The notes: generated by a model from the sequence alone, not told the origin. Shown: positions 1-11,813, counted from the stretch's first letter. The stretch is DNA of 64,000 nt from Batkoa obscura (GCA_030770535.1 JASVEC010000079.1:1-64000); one strand, 5' to 3'. A program made the numbers and translations.

Positions 1-1249
<1,249 letters not shown>

Positions 1250-2688
1250 AATGGAGTTAAATAATAGAGGCTATTTATATATACAATAGAAACTATGGAA
1301 ATTTAAATAAAAGTAATCAAATAACAATGAAAAATTAATTTTTTTTCACTTCAAGTGTTTTTGTTATTTTTATATCATCATTCAATTTTCTAAACCTAAT
1401 TTTGTTAATATAGTCAATTACCTCACTTTTTAATTAATAATTCATCTTTCATTGGTGCGATTTATAGCCAATAATTTAAATTAATCTAGCATTGCAACTT
1501 TCTATGATTTATTTAACTGTTTATTTGAGAATTAGTTTTTTTAAATTGTAAAGATATTAATAAATAGACTATACAAAAAAAAAAAAGTAGAAATTTGATC
1601 TAAAAATCTATGCAAATTAAGTCATAACAGTTTCTATAGCTGTGTTCAAGAACTCCAATTAAATTTATAGCTTGGCATTCAACTTGCTTAGATTTAATAG
1701 CTATTTATTTTTAATTGTCCGCTTGGCATTGAATAATTTTTTTACTAATTTATTAAAGTATCCGATGAATACTTTAGTTTTAATTCTATAATATTTTTCA
1801 ATTTAGCTATATTTATTATATAATTTTGTTATTGTCTATATGAAATGGGTTATTCATTAAGGATTACTAATAGACTACTTGTTCATTTAAATTAACAATC
1901 CGTTTTAATTTTTATGATAATAATAAAAATAACTTAACAAAATAATAGAAACTTTCTAGTGCTTTGGTATTTTTTTATGTATAAAATATATATGCGAGTA
2001 TTTTTAAATAAGCAAGCATAGTAATCAAAATTTACAAATAATTTACTTTTATTTTAATTATATTATTAAAAAGTTTTGAGCTTTTTTATAGCTAGTTTAA
2101 TTTAGTTTTTAATTTTTATAGCTAATTATTTTAAAAATTGTTATTTAATACTTATTACAATATTTATTTTTATCTTATAAAAATCATTTAACTTTAATTC
2201 GACTTAGAAATAAAATGTCTTGACATGGAAATGCTTTTTTTTTGAAAACCTTCAAAGAACTTTTGGCTTCCAAGTGTTTTATCATTAGAGAGAATTTAAA
2301 TTGAACTATATGACAATAAACCAAGAAGGTAGCCAGGTAAGGTAAAGGAGAGAAAATAGACAGTTCCAACCGGCCCACTTTCGAGTTTTGAAGGTTGAAC
2401 GATATGGAAGTGAACTCCAGTTTGTAAATTGCAACCCAACAATGAAAAATGGTAAAAGCTGAGGCAGAAGAGTCTGTAACATTGGTGTTGGAGAATGAAT
2501 CATAGTGAAAATAGATCGCTCATAAACTTATAGCAATAGGGAAAGCTTGGAGTAGGACTTTAAGAGAGGCGGAGATAAGAGGTTGATTGTGTTTAGGAGA
2601 CGTATTAAGGAAATTGGAGGTAGGGAAATTTAAAAATTTAGTTATTTTGTGATAGAAAGGCTGAATAGTTAGACAAGAATAAATATAT
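1250..2688. other. gene-poor spacer upstream of HSE1
   Basis: AT-rich sequence with no recognisable gene. A less AT-rich patch at about 2190-2640 has short minus-strand open frames in more than one register. They match no family I know and could be a worn-out repeat. Confidence 0.5.
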
Positions 2689-2799
2689 GGGGATGTTTTT
2701 TTTGATCTCATTTTTTTCGATCTCATTTTTTTCATTTTTTAAGCGCTACTTGAGCGGAAAGATTGTTACTAAAATTCTTAAACACAAAAATATATCCCC
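2689..2799 (-). mobile_element. MITE copy 1
   Basis: Member of the window's main MITE family. In plus orientation the consensus begins GGGGATGTATTTTTGTG, carries a central AGCGCT palindrome and ends with the complement of GGGAGTGTTTTTTTTGAC. This copy is reversed and carries an internal direct duplication of about 17-20 bases around 2700-2730 (GATCTCATTTTTTT repeated), which makes it longer than its sisters. Flanks are ATAT and ATGT. Confidence 0.8.
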
Positions 2800-2897
2800 A
2801 TGTAATTAATTTGAGATTTAAGAACATCACAGAAAATACATTCTTTACGGGAATTAGGGATAGAATGAGAAAGGTCAAGGGAAGCTTCAAGGCTCTG

Positions 2898-2992
2898 GTA
2901 TTTTTGTGTTTGGGAATTTTACTAATAAATTTTTCGCCTAAATAGCGCTTAAAAAATAGAAAAAGTAATAAAACCAAAAAAAACATCTTCAT
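2898..2992 (+). mobile_element. MITE copy 2 (eroded ends)
   Basis: The central and right parts match the MITE consensus (TTTTGTGTTTGGGAATTTT, then AATAGCGCTTAAAAAAT). Both terminal GGG/CCC ends are worn away, so no target duplication can be read. It lies about 100 bases from copy 1 in opposite orientation. Confidence 0.65.
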
Positions 2993-3541
2993 AGAATGAA
3001 ATAGATTTTTAGGCTAAGAAATTTACACAAAATAGTGTAGATAAAACATGTTCAGATGATTTTTTTTAACAATATATGATATAGGTAGGTATTCTCATTA
3101 GACATAGTTGATAATCCATCCTTTAATCATAGGGCGCCAGCACTTAGCAAAGGCATTTTAGGTTGGGACTAATTGGTTTATTTTAAAAATAGGGTGACCT
3201 TTTTTTTAAATCATTAATGGAAGATTAGTCATAAACTCGGTAGAGTATTAGCTTGGAGATAGGTGGAAAATATTTCTATTCATTTGTTTTTATATTTCTC
3301 GAGTGATATTGAGTAAAGAAATTTTAATAAAATTTATATAAACAAAAAGACATCTCCACATACTTTTTTAATCAGCTATTTTTAATCGGCTATTTTTTTA
3401 CTATTAAATTAAACATTAAAATTAAAACAATGAAAAATTATAATTTTCATTTTACCAGTCAATAAATATTAAGAGAGAGTAAGTTGCCTTGTGATATTTA
3501 ACAAATCTAAATGAAAAGTTGCACTATACAAATTATAATAT

Positions 3542-3641
3542 GGGGATGTTTTTTTTTGTTTAAGAATTTTACCAACAAATTTTCCACTCAAATAGTGCTT
3601 AAAAAATGGAAAAAGTAATGAAGCCAAAAAAAAACAGCCTC
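3542..3641 (+). mobile_element. MITE copy 3
   Basis: Full-length copy flanked on both sides by ATAT. The minus-strand open frame that overlaps it (to 3986) is not considered a gene. Confidence 0.8.
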
Positions 3642-4536
3642 ATATGGTAAAGTTAAAGCGAAAAGTTTTGATTTTGTCAGTACTATAGTCAAATCAATGG
3701 GCTTAGCATACTCTAAGTTTCTATTTTTCAAAAGAAATAATAAACAATGGTACAAGATAGGAATCATAATGTGGGATATATAAGCTAAGAGCATTTTTAA
3801 TACGTATTTTACTAGGTTCAAGGTGCTAGTAATCAATAAATTAATATGTTTCGGTATTATCTCAACACCAGAATAAAATAGTTTTAAAGAAAGCGTAAGA
3901 AATTTAAAATAATAACATAAACGAAGACTTTGACAAATATAAATATATAATAAGTTTGGATACAGACCATTTATACTTGTTAACACTAAACTTCCAATTG
4001 GTCTTTGGTATTATTAAAACTCCTTGTAAATTCACTAATGATCAACTGAGCATTAATATTTTTCAAAATCAATTTCCCCAACTATTTTCATTAATTAATG
4101 TAATTCGTTGACAGTTTTTTTCGAGGAATTTTATATCATTTTTTTATGTTAATCAATAGAGACAAATAACAAATTGAATGGATTTTAAATTATATTTTTT
4201 AAAATTAAACTTCAAACTACTTATCTTATTGAGATAATGCTGAGCAGTTAGATGTACAAAATAAGACGAGGTTGGAAACATTATTGGTGTATAACCAATT
4301 GAGCCATATATCATCCTTCTTTCGATGTTAGCTTGTAGACTCAATCTACATATAAATTGTAAGCTCAAAAGCTCTCTAGCTTGAACCAAATAATCAATTA
4401 ATTTTGTACAAATGTTATCTATCCATTTGAATTGTTTTAGTCTCGTCAACAATATAATAATACATTATAAAGCTTGTAAAGTTGACTTACAAGCAAATGG
4501 TGCTTTGAATATAAATGCAAGTAGACTTCACAATAT
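3642..4536. other. gene-poor spacer
   Basis: AT-rich. Contains a 99-codon minus-strand open frame (4153-4452) that I could not assign with confidence. Nothing else is supported. Confidence 0.4.
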
Positions 4537-4633
4537 GGGGGTGTTTTTTAGCTTCATTACTTTTTCTACCTTTTAAGCACTATTTGAGTGGAAAAATTGT
4601 TAGTAAAATTCTTAAACGCAAAAATACATCCCC
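4537..4633 (-). mobile_element. MITE copy 4
   Basis: Reversed full-length copy; flanks ATAT on the left and ATTT on the right, so one base of the presumed target duplication has drifted. Confidence 0.8.
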
Positions 4634-4693
4634 ATTTAGTGTTTTCTAACTCAGTTCTTATTAGTATTTAGGCTTATATTTTTTTAATAACAA

Positions 4694-4785
4694 GGGATGC
4701 TTAAATGTTTTAGTTTCACCACTTTTCTATTCTTTTAAGCATTATTTGGGTAGAAAAGTACTAAAATTGTCAAAATACTTGTTCA
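4694..4785 (-). mobile_element. MITE copy 5 (old, diverged)
   Basis: Weaker match to the reversed consensus: GGGATG start, TTCACCACTTTTCTATTC, TTTTAAGCATTATTTGGG. Only about 60 bases from copy 4 and in the same orientation. Confidence 0.55.
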
Positions 4786-4932
4786 CATATATTCTTTGCT
4801 AAAAAAGTAATAGTATTTGACCAAAGTTGAATTTCTTTTCAGCTGATTTATGAGCCACATAAAGAACAATACGACAAAAGTGCAGAATATAAAAGAGAGA
4901 TTGGGTTGCTTGAACTCAAAAAAAGTCAAGAA

Positions 4933-5964
4933 ATGGAAAAGCCACACTCATCTAAAAGAACTGTTTTAACAATGAAAATAAAGCTTGATATAATTCATTT
5001 AGCTCAAAATAAAATATCCCATCAAAGTATAGCAAAAAAATATGGGGTTGGAAGAAGTACCGTAACCAAGATTCTATCTCGTAAGGACAAGATTGTTCAA
5101 TTAAGTAATGGTATATTGGAGGATGAAAGAAAAAGGATTAGATTAAATGAGTTTGAAGATATTGAGCGTAAAGTTCTTGGATGGTTTGGTGCCAATCATA
5201 AAAGGAACAAAAGCAGAATTCTAATGCTTCCATTACAATATAACAGACAAATTATAATTGATAAGGCCAATAAAATCGCTGTTGAGTTAGGCAAAGGTGA
5301 TATTGTAGCTGATGAGAAGTGGTTAAAGAAATTTTGTAGAAGGCATAAAGTCAAGTTTATAAATGACATCAAGAATAATTCTACTTGTTTAAATGATACT
5401 TCAAACCATACCACTACTGACGCTAATTCATTAGATAATGACACTGTATATATATCCTCTGATTCTAATAATGGTTTTGATTCTTCAATAAATAATAGTT
5501 ATAATAAAACTAAAGACCAAATCGTTCAACATATCAATTATCAAATACAAAATGAAAATGAAAGTGTGATTATTGAACCAAACAATCTAAATCTAACTGA
5601 TTGTGAATATAATATTATTAATGATTTAAATCAAAAAATTAATAATTTAAGGAGAACGATTGACGATCTAAAACAAAATGTTGGTAATCGAGATTTGATG
5701 GTTGATTTTCTATCTGATCACGTTTATAGTTTGTCTGAATATGTACTTTCAATAGGTCAATGTGTTACACAGGATAATCTACAATTCAGTAACTTAACTA
5801 ACCACATGAATACATCAAATCAATTTTCAAATCCTTGTCTTTTGACTAATCTACACTTTCGTCAAATTGGTAATCAACTGAACATGGCTAATTTAAATAT
5901 ATCGTCAATTAATGCGTCTAACTCAATGTCAAACTTTCAGGGGCCTTCCAGGATTTGGCACTAA
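4933..5964 (+). CDS. CENP-B-type HTH protein, copy 1 (no transposase domain)
   Basis: Predicted DNA-binding protein of about 343 residues from the ATG at 4933 (MEKPHSSKRTVL). The N-terminus is a CENP-B/Psq-type helix-turn-helix (IKLDIIHLAQNK, IAKKYGVGRSTVTKILSRKD, residues about 15-55). A Tc5/CENP-B second HTH follows (ERKVLGWFGANHKRN, MLPLQYNRQ, DEKWLKKFCRRHKVKF, about 75-145). The rest is Asn/Ser-rich with a predicted coiled coil (INDLNQKINNLRRTIDDLKQ) and no DDE catalytic region. Sister copies lie at 10.7-11.8, 14.0-16.4 and 18.1-19.3 kb. Near 5945 a GGGG run separates the read frame, which stops at 5964, from a continuing open frame (GTNNNTSSNLDNEYL to about 6033). That frame resembles the C-termini of the paralogs, so one extra base may have shortened this protein. 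It could be a domesticated pogo-like DNA-binding domain; host role unknown. Confidence 0.75.
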   Translation: MEKPHSSKRTVLTMKIKLDIIHLAQNKISHQSIAKKYGVGRSTVTKILSRKDKIVQLSNGILEDERKRIRLNEFEDIERKVLGWFGANHKRNKSRILMLPLQYNRQIIIDKANKIAVELGKGDIVADEKWLKKFCRRHKVKFINDIKNNSTCLNDTSNHTTTDANSLDNDTVYISSDSNNGFDSSINNSYNKTKDQIVQHINYQIQNENESVIIEPNNLNLTDCEYNIINDLNQKINNLRRTIDDLKQNVGNRDLMVDFLSDHVYSLSEYVLSIGQCVTQDNLQFSNLTNHMNTSNQFSNPCLLTNLHFRQIGNQLNMANLNISSINASNSMSNFQGPSRIWH

Positions 5965-6600
5965 CAATAATACCTCAAGCAACTTAGATAATGAATATTT
6001 ACATTTCCCAAATTATTTTTTTGAGAATATTTAGGCTTGCTAAACGTGCTTTATCCTCTTCTTTAAATTCTGTACTTCTAAACTCTATACTTAATATTAA
6101 GCATTTCCAATATTTTCTAATTATAGTATATGTATAATAAAAACAATATCCTTATATTATTGTTACTATTATCATAGTGCTATGTTGCTATAATTAATAT
6201 ACTCTACATCATAATAGCCATTTATTACTAGTCTATTTTATTAATCATCAATCATAGTAAGCTAATCATGATCTTTAAATTTTAAATAACAATAATAATT
6301 TATGTTTAATTTTTGACCAAGCTTTTAACGATCATTATAGTTAACATACATATGTATAGTGTGACAATAACTTTGTTTAAATTTATGTATATTTGTTAAA
6401 ACATTTTACAACAATAATAAAATTGAGTTAATTTGAATACATGAAAGTATTTTATTCTTATCAATAATTACATAGACTAGATAGTAAAATGCTATTACCT
6501 TTAAAAGAAATATCAAAAAATAATACAGGAAACCTGTATCCAAATGCAAAACTATAAAAGCATAAAGATTGAACTCTATTTCTATAATTTCTTATTTGAA
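5965..6600. other. intergenic spacer between the HTH gene and the epoxide hydrolase
   Basis: AT-rich. Its first 70 bases hold the out-of-frame continuation of the HTH protein C-terminus. A 78-codon minus-strand open frame at 6461-6697 is an antisense shadow of the hydrolase's first exon. Confidence 0.5.
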
Positions 6601-7880
6601 ATGAATTCAACCTTTGATTTAAACAACCCAGACTCTTACCACCATAAAACCATTCAACTAAAAGATAAAATTTATCGTAAGTAATTAAATCACTCATATA
6701 AAGTCAAACCAACAATTTTTCAGATTATGTTGAGGAAGGTTTAGAAAATGCACCATATGTTTTATTACTACATGGGTTCCCAGAAGTAAATCAAAAGATC
6801 AACAAACTATAAACCTCTAATTAGTTTTTAGTCCTGGTACATGTGGAAGTACCAGATTTCATACTTAGTTGAAAAAGGGTATCACGTGGTAGCCTTTGAT
6901 ATGCCAGGTTATGGAGAAACAAAAGTAGAAAACAAACTTGAAAATTATACCTTAAAAGTGATAGCTGAGGATATTTATACTATTTTCACAGAGAATTTTC
7001 AACAGAATAAAGTATATATCATTGCTCATGATTGGGGTAGTTTTATTGGTTGGGAATTAGCTTACAGATATCCAGAAAATATTCAAGGCTATATTAGTTT
7101 AAGTATACCATATTTTCCAACACTTGGAGAGCCAAAGAGTGAAAGACAAAAAGCTGAAGCATTTCCAGTTCTTGGTTATCAGGTAATTTGAAATACACAG
7201 CCAAGTTAGTGAATCAAGGTAATTAGCTATTTTATTATTATATAGGTGGCTTTGAATGAAGGAAACATTGGAGAGTTTGATCAAAATGTAGAAAAATTCG
7301 TCAAAGCTTTTTATATCACGGTACCAAACTTTGACAAAACTAATTATCTTAAAGTACCCTTGGATAAGTCATTGTTTGATCACTTTGATACTTTTGATAA
7401 CTCAAAATCGGAATATATTGATGAAAATGTAACAGTTGTTATTTTTATTAAATATAATTAATGTTTATTAATATTCCTATATAGTACTTGAATTATTTAA
7501 TCAAACAATTTAAAATTCAAGGTACCCAGGGCCCAACTAATTGGTATCGTACAAGCTTATTGAATGGTAAAAACGATCAAGAGAAACCCAATTTAAATAT
7601 TAGTGTTAAATGTTTACAGGTAAGGATATGCTTAATGCTTTCATTATATTGGTTTTTAACGAAGAAATAGATATTAGGTGATAGAGATTTCTGTACAGGA
7701 TTTAAAGATTTTGCTCAACATTACTTAAAAGAGGCTTCAACGGAGGCAAGTGGCTTATACTTTCTTATTATTAGTCTTTAATAACTGTTTTTATAGATTA
7801 TCAATGGTGGTCATTGGATTCAATATCTTAACTATGAGAAAGTGAATTCACTGATTGGAGATTTTTTAAAGCAGGTTTAG
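6601..7880 (+). CDS. soluble epoxide hydrolase (alpha/beta hydrolase fold)
   Basis: Predicted to hydrolyse epoxides to vicinal diols in the cytosol. Seven exons: 6601-6676, 6724-6785, 6832-7182, 7246-7428, 7485-7619, 7671-7745 and 7797-7880, giving 321 residues in one frame. Visible family marks are the oxyanion motif HGFPE (42-46), the nucleophile Asp113 in AHDWGS, the lid tyrosine Tyr245 in GPTNWYR, an acid in LGDRD (Asp273 or 275) and catalytic His300 in NGGHWIQ. The Asp rather than Ser at the nucleophile elbow, together with the lid Tyr, separates it from lipases. The length is typical of EPHX4/plant-type enzymes without an N-terminal phosphatase. The last intron (7746-7796) begins with GC (GAG|GCAAGT), a rare but accepted donor. 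A MITE starts 49 bases after the stop. It appears intact. Confidence 0.93.
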
Positions 7881-7928
7881 AATTCAAATCGACAACTGTT
7901 ATTCAAAATAAAATTAAGCTATCATTAT

Positions 7929-8010
7929 GTGAAGTGTTTTTTTGGTTTCATTATTTTTTCCATCTTTTAAGCGTTATTTGAGCGAAAAATCATTAGCAAA
8001 ATCCTTTAAT
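7929..8010 (-). mobile_element. MITE copy 6 (right end eroded)
   Basis: The left and central parts match the reversed consensus (GTGTTTTTTTGGTTTCATTATTTTTTCC, shown in two pieces: GTGTTTTTTTGG and TTTCATTATTTTTTCC; then TTTTAAGCGTTATTTGAGCG). The distal end has decayed. It sits just downstream of the epoxide hydrolase and may contribute its 3' UTR. Confidence 0.65.
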
Positions 8011-8090
8011 ATATGTGAATGTATTTTTTTAATATTATGTCTCACTTTCAAGAATTTAAAAAACAGCTATGATAAACCTCAACATTGTAT

Positions 8091-8160
8091 GCGTACACTG
8101 GGAATCGAACCCAGGCCACTTCTTTGGAAGAGAAGTATTCTACCTCTATACTATGTACGC
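8091..8160 (-). tRNA. tRNA-Gly(UCC)
   Basis: On the minus strand the acceptor arms GCGTACA and TGTACGC pair. The D-arm contains GTATAGAGGTAGA. The anticodon arm CTTCT/AGAAG closes the loop CTTCCAA with anticodon TCC (plus-strand 8126-8128). The T-arm is TGGGTTCGATTCCCA. The fold and the similarity to eukaryotic Gly(UCC) tRNAs are clear. 70 bases without CCA, and no intron. Confidence 0.95.
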
Positions 8161-8233
8161 TAAACTTATTTTCATAGAAAGATTTAAAAATATATATTAA
8201 AAAAAGTTAGTCATTATAATAGTTCACCCATAT

Positions 8234-8331
8234 GGGTGTATTTTTTTTGACTTCACTATTTTTCCACTTTTTAAGTGTTATTTAAGTGGAAAATTTGTTA
8301 GTGAAATTCTTAAGCACAAAAATACATCACC
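8234..8331 (-). mobile_element. MITE copy 7
   Basis: Reversed full-length copy with exact ATAT flanks (8230-8233 and 8332-8335), about 70 bases upstream of the tRNA gene. Confidence 0.8.
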
Positions 8332-8438
8332 ATATAATTTAATTACACTTTTAGTAAAAGTATGGATATTTTCAGTAAAAAAACAGCAGAAATAAAAATT
8401 TTAACTTTATCACTTCCAGAAATGATCTTAATATGAGG

Positions 8439-8901
8439 TGTGAAATCTGGTACTCAGTGATTGGAGTCAAAAAACAGCTATTGCTCAGTTGACTACACTA
8501 TAAGTCGAAAGGTCTTAGTTTATGTGACTAAGATAAGCTTGGATTATGAAGGATAGCACGTAATAGGCTACAAACTATGTAAAACAAATAGAATAGATAA
8601 TACTAATGTAAAATCTACGTAAAATACTATTAAGAAAACTCAGTGGCTTTATTAGGTGTTCGAGATATCAGTGAGTAATTCAGTTAAAAAGCCTCGAACT
8701 ACTATACTGAGAACTCTTTTATACTCTGAAAAGTATAAATATCAAAATGAGAGGATAATATTCTTTGGGATGGAGCTAGAAATTCTCATAGCAAATCAAA
8801 CTAAGAACGTAGGATTGATTTTCTCTGAACTCGAGAACACAATAGCTTAGGCAATTATTATGCTATAATTAACCATGGGACTCACAAAGCGATATTTCAC
8901 A
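8439..8901 (+). repeat. solo LTR-like element, copy 1
   Basis: A 463-bp sequence beginning TGTGAAATC and ending ATTTCACA, so it has the TG...CA ends of a long terminal repeat. It is flanked by a 4-bp direct repeat GAGG (8435-8438 and 8902-8905). A diverged relative in reverse orientation lies at 61440-61900 with its own 4-bp flanking repeat. No internal region or coding part is attached to either, which fits solo LTRs left by recombination. A non-autonomous DNA element with 8-bp inverted ends is the alternative. An old fossil, judged by divergence between the two copies. Confidence 0.6.
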
Positions 8902-8905
8902 GAGG

Positions 8906-9311
8906 GACTTTGACATCATTAACGATTATGCTATCCTGATAAGCATTGGCAACATAAACGGTATTGATAAAGCAGATTAATACTGGAGTGTTTTTAATAA
9001 ATGGAATGGGGTATAGGATCTTGCTTTTATAGTAATTATTAGGTAAATCAGAATTTTTTTGTTTTTAATTGATACATTGTTAAAATAAAAAAAATTGAAT
9101 GAGAATGATTTGATATAAAGGGTCTTTTTCTGTTTCACGAAATCTAGTTGATGACCTGAGTAAAAAACTCTCTTTAAGCACTTCTGAATAAAGGTATTTA
9201 GTGATATCTGGGTATGAAGTTAGGATTAGGGGATGTATGCGTTTCTTTAATTTCTCAAATTTTTAACTGCAGGATAAATAAAATTATCTACATGAGAGAA
9301 AAAATGCATAT
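8906..9311. other. gene-poor spacer
   Basis: AT-rich, with no supported gene or repeat apart from the LTR-like element and MITE on either side. Confidence 0.4.
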
Positions 9312-9409
9312 GGGAATGTATTTGTTTTTAAGAATTTCACTAACAAATTTTCGGCTCAAATAGTGCTTAAAAAATGGAAAAATAATGAAGTCAAAAAAAA
9401 AACACTCCT
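9312..9409 (+). mobile_element. MITE copy 8
   Basis: Full-length plus-oriented copy with ATAT on both sides. Confidence 0.8.
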
Positions 9410-9792
9410 ATATAGACAAATGGCCCAATTTACACCATTTTAACCAACAGTTTATATACTCACCTTTTTCACATAAAGGAACTAGATTCTATTTTAAAAC
9501 GTAACTTTTTATTGCTTCAAATCCTTACAGTAGAACAAAAATACACTTATTTGGGAAAATGACTTAATGTTTGTAAATCTTTATGAATTCTATTTAATCC
9601 AAAAATAATTTAAAAATAATTTAAAAACTATTTTAGAGACAAGAAATGTAAGTTGTTTTAAAATAAAAACATATGATTCACTTTGTTGTATTTTATTTCA
9701 CTCGTATTGTTTATTTCCAAGCTATAATAAAGTCCAAAAAATTTAGTATTAGAATCATTTTACTAGCTACTGTATTAAGTGAGGATATATAT

Positions 9793-9890
9793 GGGGATGT
9801 ATTTTTGTGTTTAAGAATCCTACTAACAATTTTTCTGCTTAAATAGCGCTTAAAAATGGAAAAAATAATGAAGTCAAAAAAAACACTCCC
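9793..9890 (+). mobile_element. MITE copy 9 (first of a chain of three)
   Basis: Full-length plus-oriented copy, very close to consensus. Flanked by ATAT (9789-9792 and 9891-9894); the right ATAT is also the left flank of copy 10. Confidence 0.85.
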
Positions 9891-9894
9891 ATAT

Positions 9895-9990
9895 GGTGAT
9901 TTTTTTTTGATTTCATTACTTTTTCTATTTTTTAAACTCTATTTGACCAAAGGTTGTTAGTGAAATTCTTAAACAAAAAAACATATCCCC
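9895..9990 (-). mobile_element. MITE copy 10 (second of a chain of three)
   Basis: Reversed copy separated from copies 9 and 11 by single ATAT tetranucleotides (9891-9894 and 9991-9994). The AGCGCT core is changed to AAACTCT, so it is older or more diverged than copy 9. Confidence 0.8.
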
Positions 9991-9994
9991 ATAT

Positions 9995-10089
9995 GATGAT
10001 GTTTTTTTTGATTTCACCTTTTCCATTTTTAAGTGCCATTTGAGCGGAAAGATTTCTAATAAAGTTCTTAAATGAAAAAATACATCCTC
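9995..10089 (-). mobile_element. MITE copy 11 (third of a chain of three)
   Basis: Reversed copy in tandem with copy 10, flanked by ATAT at 9991-9994 and 10090-10093. Completes the pattern ATAT-MITE-ATAT-MITE-ATAT-MITE-ATAT. Confidence 0.8.
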
Positions 10090-10409
10090 ATATGTTGCTA
10101 AGTATTGTAAAAAATAGATAATAAAAATACAACTTAAACAACAAATAGTTTTTATGTCTAAAAAAAGCCTATTTTAAATAATTTTTTCAATTGTTGCAGT
10201 TATATGTTTACTGTTTATTTTTTTGTATAACTCTTAACATTAGGTAATCCCCTATATGATTATAGAAAACTAAATTTTACAGCGGTATTTAACAGCTTAA
10301 AGTTAGCAGTTTATTGCCATCTAAAACTAATGAAATAATCACATTAGTCACTATTTGTTATTTAATGTGACTTATAATTAGTATATTATAATATTTGTAC
10401 AATGTATAT

Positions 10410-10508
10410 GGGGATGTATTTTTATGTTTAAGAATTTTACTAACAAATTTTCCATTTAAATAGCGCTTAAAAAATGGAAAAAATAATGAAGTCAAAAAAA
10501 ACACCCCC
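10410..10508 (+). mobile_element. MITE copy 12
   Basis: Full-length plus-oriented copy with ATAT at 10406-10409 and 10509-10512. Confidence 0.85.
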
Positions 10509-10712
10509 ATATGGTATAGGAGTAAAAAATACCGATATTTAATATAATAGCTATAAACAGAATTCAGGAGAAACGCAGGTTTCGAAGAAGATAAAGTATA
10601 TTTTAAAGGCCAAAGATTTATGAATGAGTTAGGGAATTGAAAAACCGATCATCAAAGCAGTCTAAAATACTACCTTTGATAATGTGCTTTGAAAAACCCA
10701 GGTTAATCGACA

Positions 10713-10955
10713 TTACATCAAATCATTAATCAGCTCACTTTCCCAAGTTGTGTTGAATTGGATATTGTTTTGACCAAAAAAGGAATTGATTAGTTGTGTT
10801 GTACTATATGGGTTACTTTGATGAACCGTATGGAATTGGGTATTATTTTGATTAAAGGATTGGTTAATTGAGGAAATATAAGAATTTACAAATTGATTTG
10901 GTGTATTTATGTGAATGTCCAAATTACTAAATAATACATTGTTATTTACAACATT
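10713..10955 (-). pseudogene. C-terminal tail of HTH copy 2, behind a premature stop
   Basis: In the same frame as, and directly after, the TAA at 10956-10958 that ends the upstream reading frame. It stays open for 80 codons (from NVVNNNVLFSNLDIH onward) to 10713. The Asn/Gln-rich text with NPYSTTQ and NSFFGQNN repeats matches the C-terminal repeats of the copy at 18.1-19.3 kb. This indicates the family protein is normally about 365 residues and that a single nonsense change has shortened copy 2. Confidence 0.7.
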
Positions 10956-11813
10956 TTATGTTATTGAAGCTACGCGTTGACTTAACTTATTTAATTGTTC
11001 AGACAAAACTTTGGTATTTGAATTTATATTATTAATAATTTCTTTTAAATCATTAATAGCACTAGCTTTACTTTTACTTGAGTTTGCTTTTCTCAAATCA
11101 ATAATGTCGTTTGGATCTCGAAACTGTGTCTCAGAATCAATATGAGCTGATTGGTCTTGGTTTTTACTATATTGGATTTGAATATTATCAGGATTTACAG
11201 ATGAGCCCACCTGATCACACTCATTGGCTTTTGTTAGATCAATAATATTACCAAAAACTGAGCACACATTATCAATGTCCTTGATCAAGTAATTACTATG
11301 AGTGGTAGAGCCATGGAGCGACGATATTGTATTACTACTGCTTAGAGAATCGCTTGAACGAATGGGGCTGTCATTGGTGTTGCTTTCAAATTTGAGTTTA
11401 AATCTTCTACAAAATCTCTTCAACCATTTCTTATCAGCTATAAAGTCGGCTTTGCTTAATTCAACAGCGATTTCATTGGCTTTATTAATTATAGCTTGCT
11501 TGTTGTATTGTAAAGGAAGTAGTAGATTCCCATCGTTATTTCTTTTGAGACTAGTACCAAACCACTCAAAGACTTTACGCTCAATATCGACAGAATGATT
11601 CACTCTAATACGTTTTCTTTCATCTTCAGTTACACCTTTACTTTCTTTGATAATATCATCTTTTCTTAACAAAATCTTAGTGACTGTGCTTCTTCCAATT
11701 CCATATATTTTTGCTATACTTTGGTGAGACATTTTATTTTCAGCTAAATTGATTATATCGAGCTTTATTTTCATCATTAAAACAACTCTTTTGGACGAAG
11801 AATTTTCTTTCAT
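10956..11813 (-). CDS. CENP-B-type HTH protein, copy 2 (C-terminally truncated)
   Basis: 285-residue predicted DNA-binding protein starting at the ATG complement 11811-11813. Both N-terminal HTH domains are present: IKLDIINLAENKMSHQSIAK with GIGRSTVTKILLRKDDI (about 15-55), then ERKVFEWFGTSLKRN, LLLPLQYNKQ and DKKWLKRFCRRFKLKF (about 75-145). A Ser/Asn-rich linker and a heptad-like segment near the C-terminus (INDLKEIINNINSNTKVLSE) follow. No transposase catalytic domain. It is the closest relative of copy 1 (4933-5964). The reading frame ends at an in-frame TAA, with family-like sequence continuing behind it (10713-10955). Because both HTH domains and the coiled coil survive, the truncated product may still bind DNA. 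Confidence 0.75.
   Translation of the reverse strand: MKENSSSKRVVLMMKIKLDIINLAENKMSHQSIAKIYGIGRSTVTKILLRKDDIIKESKGVTEDERKRIRVNHSVDIERKVFEWFGTSLKRNNDGNLLLPLQYNKQAIINKANEIAVELSKADFIADKKWLKRFCRRFKLKFESNTNDSPIRSSDSLSSSNTISSLHGSTTHSNYLIKDIDNVCSVFGNIIDLTKANECDQVGSSVNPDNIQIQYSKNQDQSAHIDSETQFRDPNDIIDLRKANSSKSKASAINDLKEIINNINSNTKVLSEQLNKLSQRVASIT

Noticed and set aside
2732-2992. Open frames on both strands across MITE copies 1 and 2
   Set aside because: They are composed mostly of MITE sequence and the opposite-strand pair overlap fully.
3588-3986. 132-codon minus-strand open frame
   Set aside because: Its C-terminal part is translated MITE copy 3 and the rest is AT-rich hydrophobic noise with no paralog.
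4153-4452. 99-codon minus-strand open frame with a segment (YGSIGYTPIMFP) faintly like the end of a retroelement integrase
   Set aside because: The likeness covers about a dozen residues, nothing supportive lies around it, and it could be chance.
4906-4932. Earlier start of HTH copy 1
   Set aside because: It would need a TTG start codon; the first ATG is at 4933 and matches the N-terminus of copy 2.
8656-8850. 64-codon open frame
   Set aside because: It lies wholly inside the LTR-like repeat, and the homologous part of the second repeat copy does not keep it open.
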